A program made the position numbers and the translations under genes. A DNA stretch of 64,000 bases from Acidobacteriota bacterium (GTDB lineage Bacteria > Acidobacteriota > Holophagae > Holophagales > Holophagaceae). Positions 63,700 to 64,000 of the stretch are shown here, one piece after another (positions within the stretch are counted from its first letter, which is position 1; every line of letters begins with the position of its first letter). The notes under the pieces were generated by a model. That model was given only the letters and a program-made list of their open reading frames with translations, did not search any database and had not been told where the DNA came from. The DNA lies in assembly GCA_016192145.1 (NCBI GenBank), contig JACPUT010000005.1, positions 124,001 to 188,000 on the forward strand, in the 5' to 3' direction.

Positions 63700-64000
63700 A
63701 TGATCGACGCTATTGACCAAAAAATCCTGATGATCCTTCAGGACAACGCCCGGACCCCCAATGCGGAGGTCGCCCGCCAGTTGGGCATGGCGGCGTCCGC
63801 CATCTTCGAGCGCATCAAGAAGCTGGAGGAGCGCGGCGTGCTGCGCGCCTACACGGCGCAGATCGATCCGGCCGCGCTGGATCTCTCGCTGCTCGCCTTC
63901 GTTTCCGTGCGCACGGAGGATGCCGTGGGCACGGACTTCACGGCCCGTTCGCTCTCGCAGCGCCCGGAGGTGCAGGAGGTACATCACGTGGCCGGCGAGG
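63700..64000 (+). CDS. Lrp/AsnC-family regulator (partial, 5' part)
   Basis: The first 100 codons are in the window. The helix-turn-helix is IDAIDQKILMILQDNARTPN then VARQLGMAASAIFERIKKLE and RGVLRAYTAQIDPAAL, the classical Lrp/AsnC N-terminus. The RAM effector domain starts (LLAFVSVRTED; PEVQEVHHVAGE) and runs off the edge. It senses an amino acid or similar small molecule. Too short of context to assign a target. Confidence 0.88.
   Translation, partial: MIDAIDQKILMILQDNARTPNAEVARQLGMAASAIFERIKKLEERGVLRAYTAQIDPAALDLSLLAFVSVRTEDAVGTDFTARSLSQRPEVQEVHHVAGE

Overview
The window reads as chromosomal DNA of a GC-rich, Gram-negative bacterium. The gene set best fits the Acidobacteriota, class Holophagae (Geothrix-like): several membrane and periplasmic multihaem c-type cytochromes, a NapC/NirT-type quinol oxidase, TonB-dependent receptor and beta-barrel remains, large secreted Ig/FN3-type proteins, and aconitase B. 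This placement is an inference from gene content; no rRNA gene is present to confirm it. Coding density is high and most of the ORF track is antisense or frame-shifted shadow.

Layout. 1-4175: end of a TonB receptor gene, an AmpG-like permease, a secreted glucose/sorbosone dehydrogenase-like lipoprotein, and a VOC protein with a DUF4287/DUF5655 protein. 4176-9050: a ClpP-like protease gene and a tyrosine/homogentisate module (HPPD, homogentisate dioxygenase, divergent LysR regulator), punctuated by three direct copies of a ~300-320 bp structured intergenic repeat. 9053-15355: DNA polymerase IV, an ATP-grasp/epimerase pair of unlike composition, YbaK, two membrane proteins and an SDR. 15405-19247: a six-haem NapC/NirT cytochrome, arylamine N-acetyltransferase, a fourth inverted repeat copy, and a DinB-superfamily gene that appears to carry a 60-bp in-frame palindromic insertion. 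19369-26168: a CHASE/PAS hybrid sensor kinase, NudJ and a YhhN protein, then a tetrahaem cytochrome / 4x[4Fe-4S] ferredoxin / NrfD respiratory operon. 26229-33674: an InlB-repeat secreted protein, an ECF sigma factor with a membrane partner, a desaturase, two hydrolases and an ArsC-like protein. 33864-41311: aconitase B, a degenerate repeat region, a MocR-type regulator overlapping a Ser/Thr kinase. 41633-47160: a secreted purple-acid-phosphatase-like protein with two small partners, a cupin and a winged-helix/TPR regulator. 47270-50383: ribH-nusB-accB-accC. 50589-54083: a beta-barrel gene with an in-frame TAG, tRNA-Thr(TGT), phosphofructokinase and glucose-6-phosphate isomerase. 54161-64000: two secreted unknowns, a kinase fragment, LysR, a membrane histidine kinase, a NiCoT/UreH-like transporter, a DUF4382 lipoprotein, MurJ, a monohaem cytochrome and the start of an Lrp/AsnC regulator.

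How the genes work together. Electron transfer is the clearest physiological theme: two quinol-linked inner-membrane systems (NapC/NirT protein; cytochrome-FeS-NrfD complex) plus a small periplasmic cytochrome. Central metabolism is covered by pfkA, pgi and acnB, and fatty-acid synthesis entry by accBC. Regulation is rich (two LysR, MocR, two histidine kinases, a Ser/Thr kinase, an ECF sigma factor, a winged-helix/TPR regulator, Lrp). The most unusual material is non-coding: a four-copy structured repeat family with 10-bp terminal inverted repeats, several distinct long hairpins, and the in-frame palindrome inside a gene.
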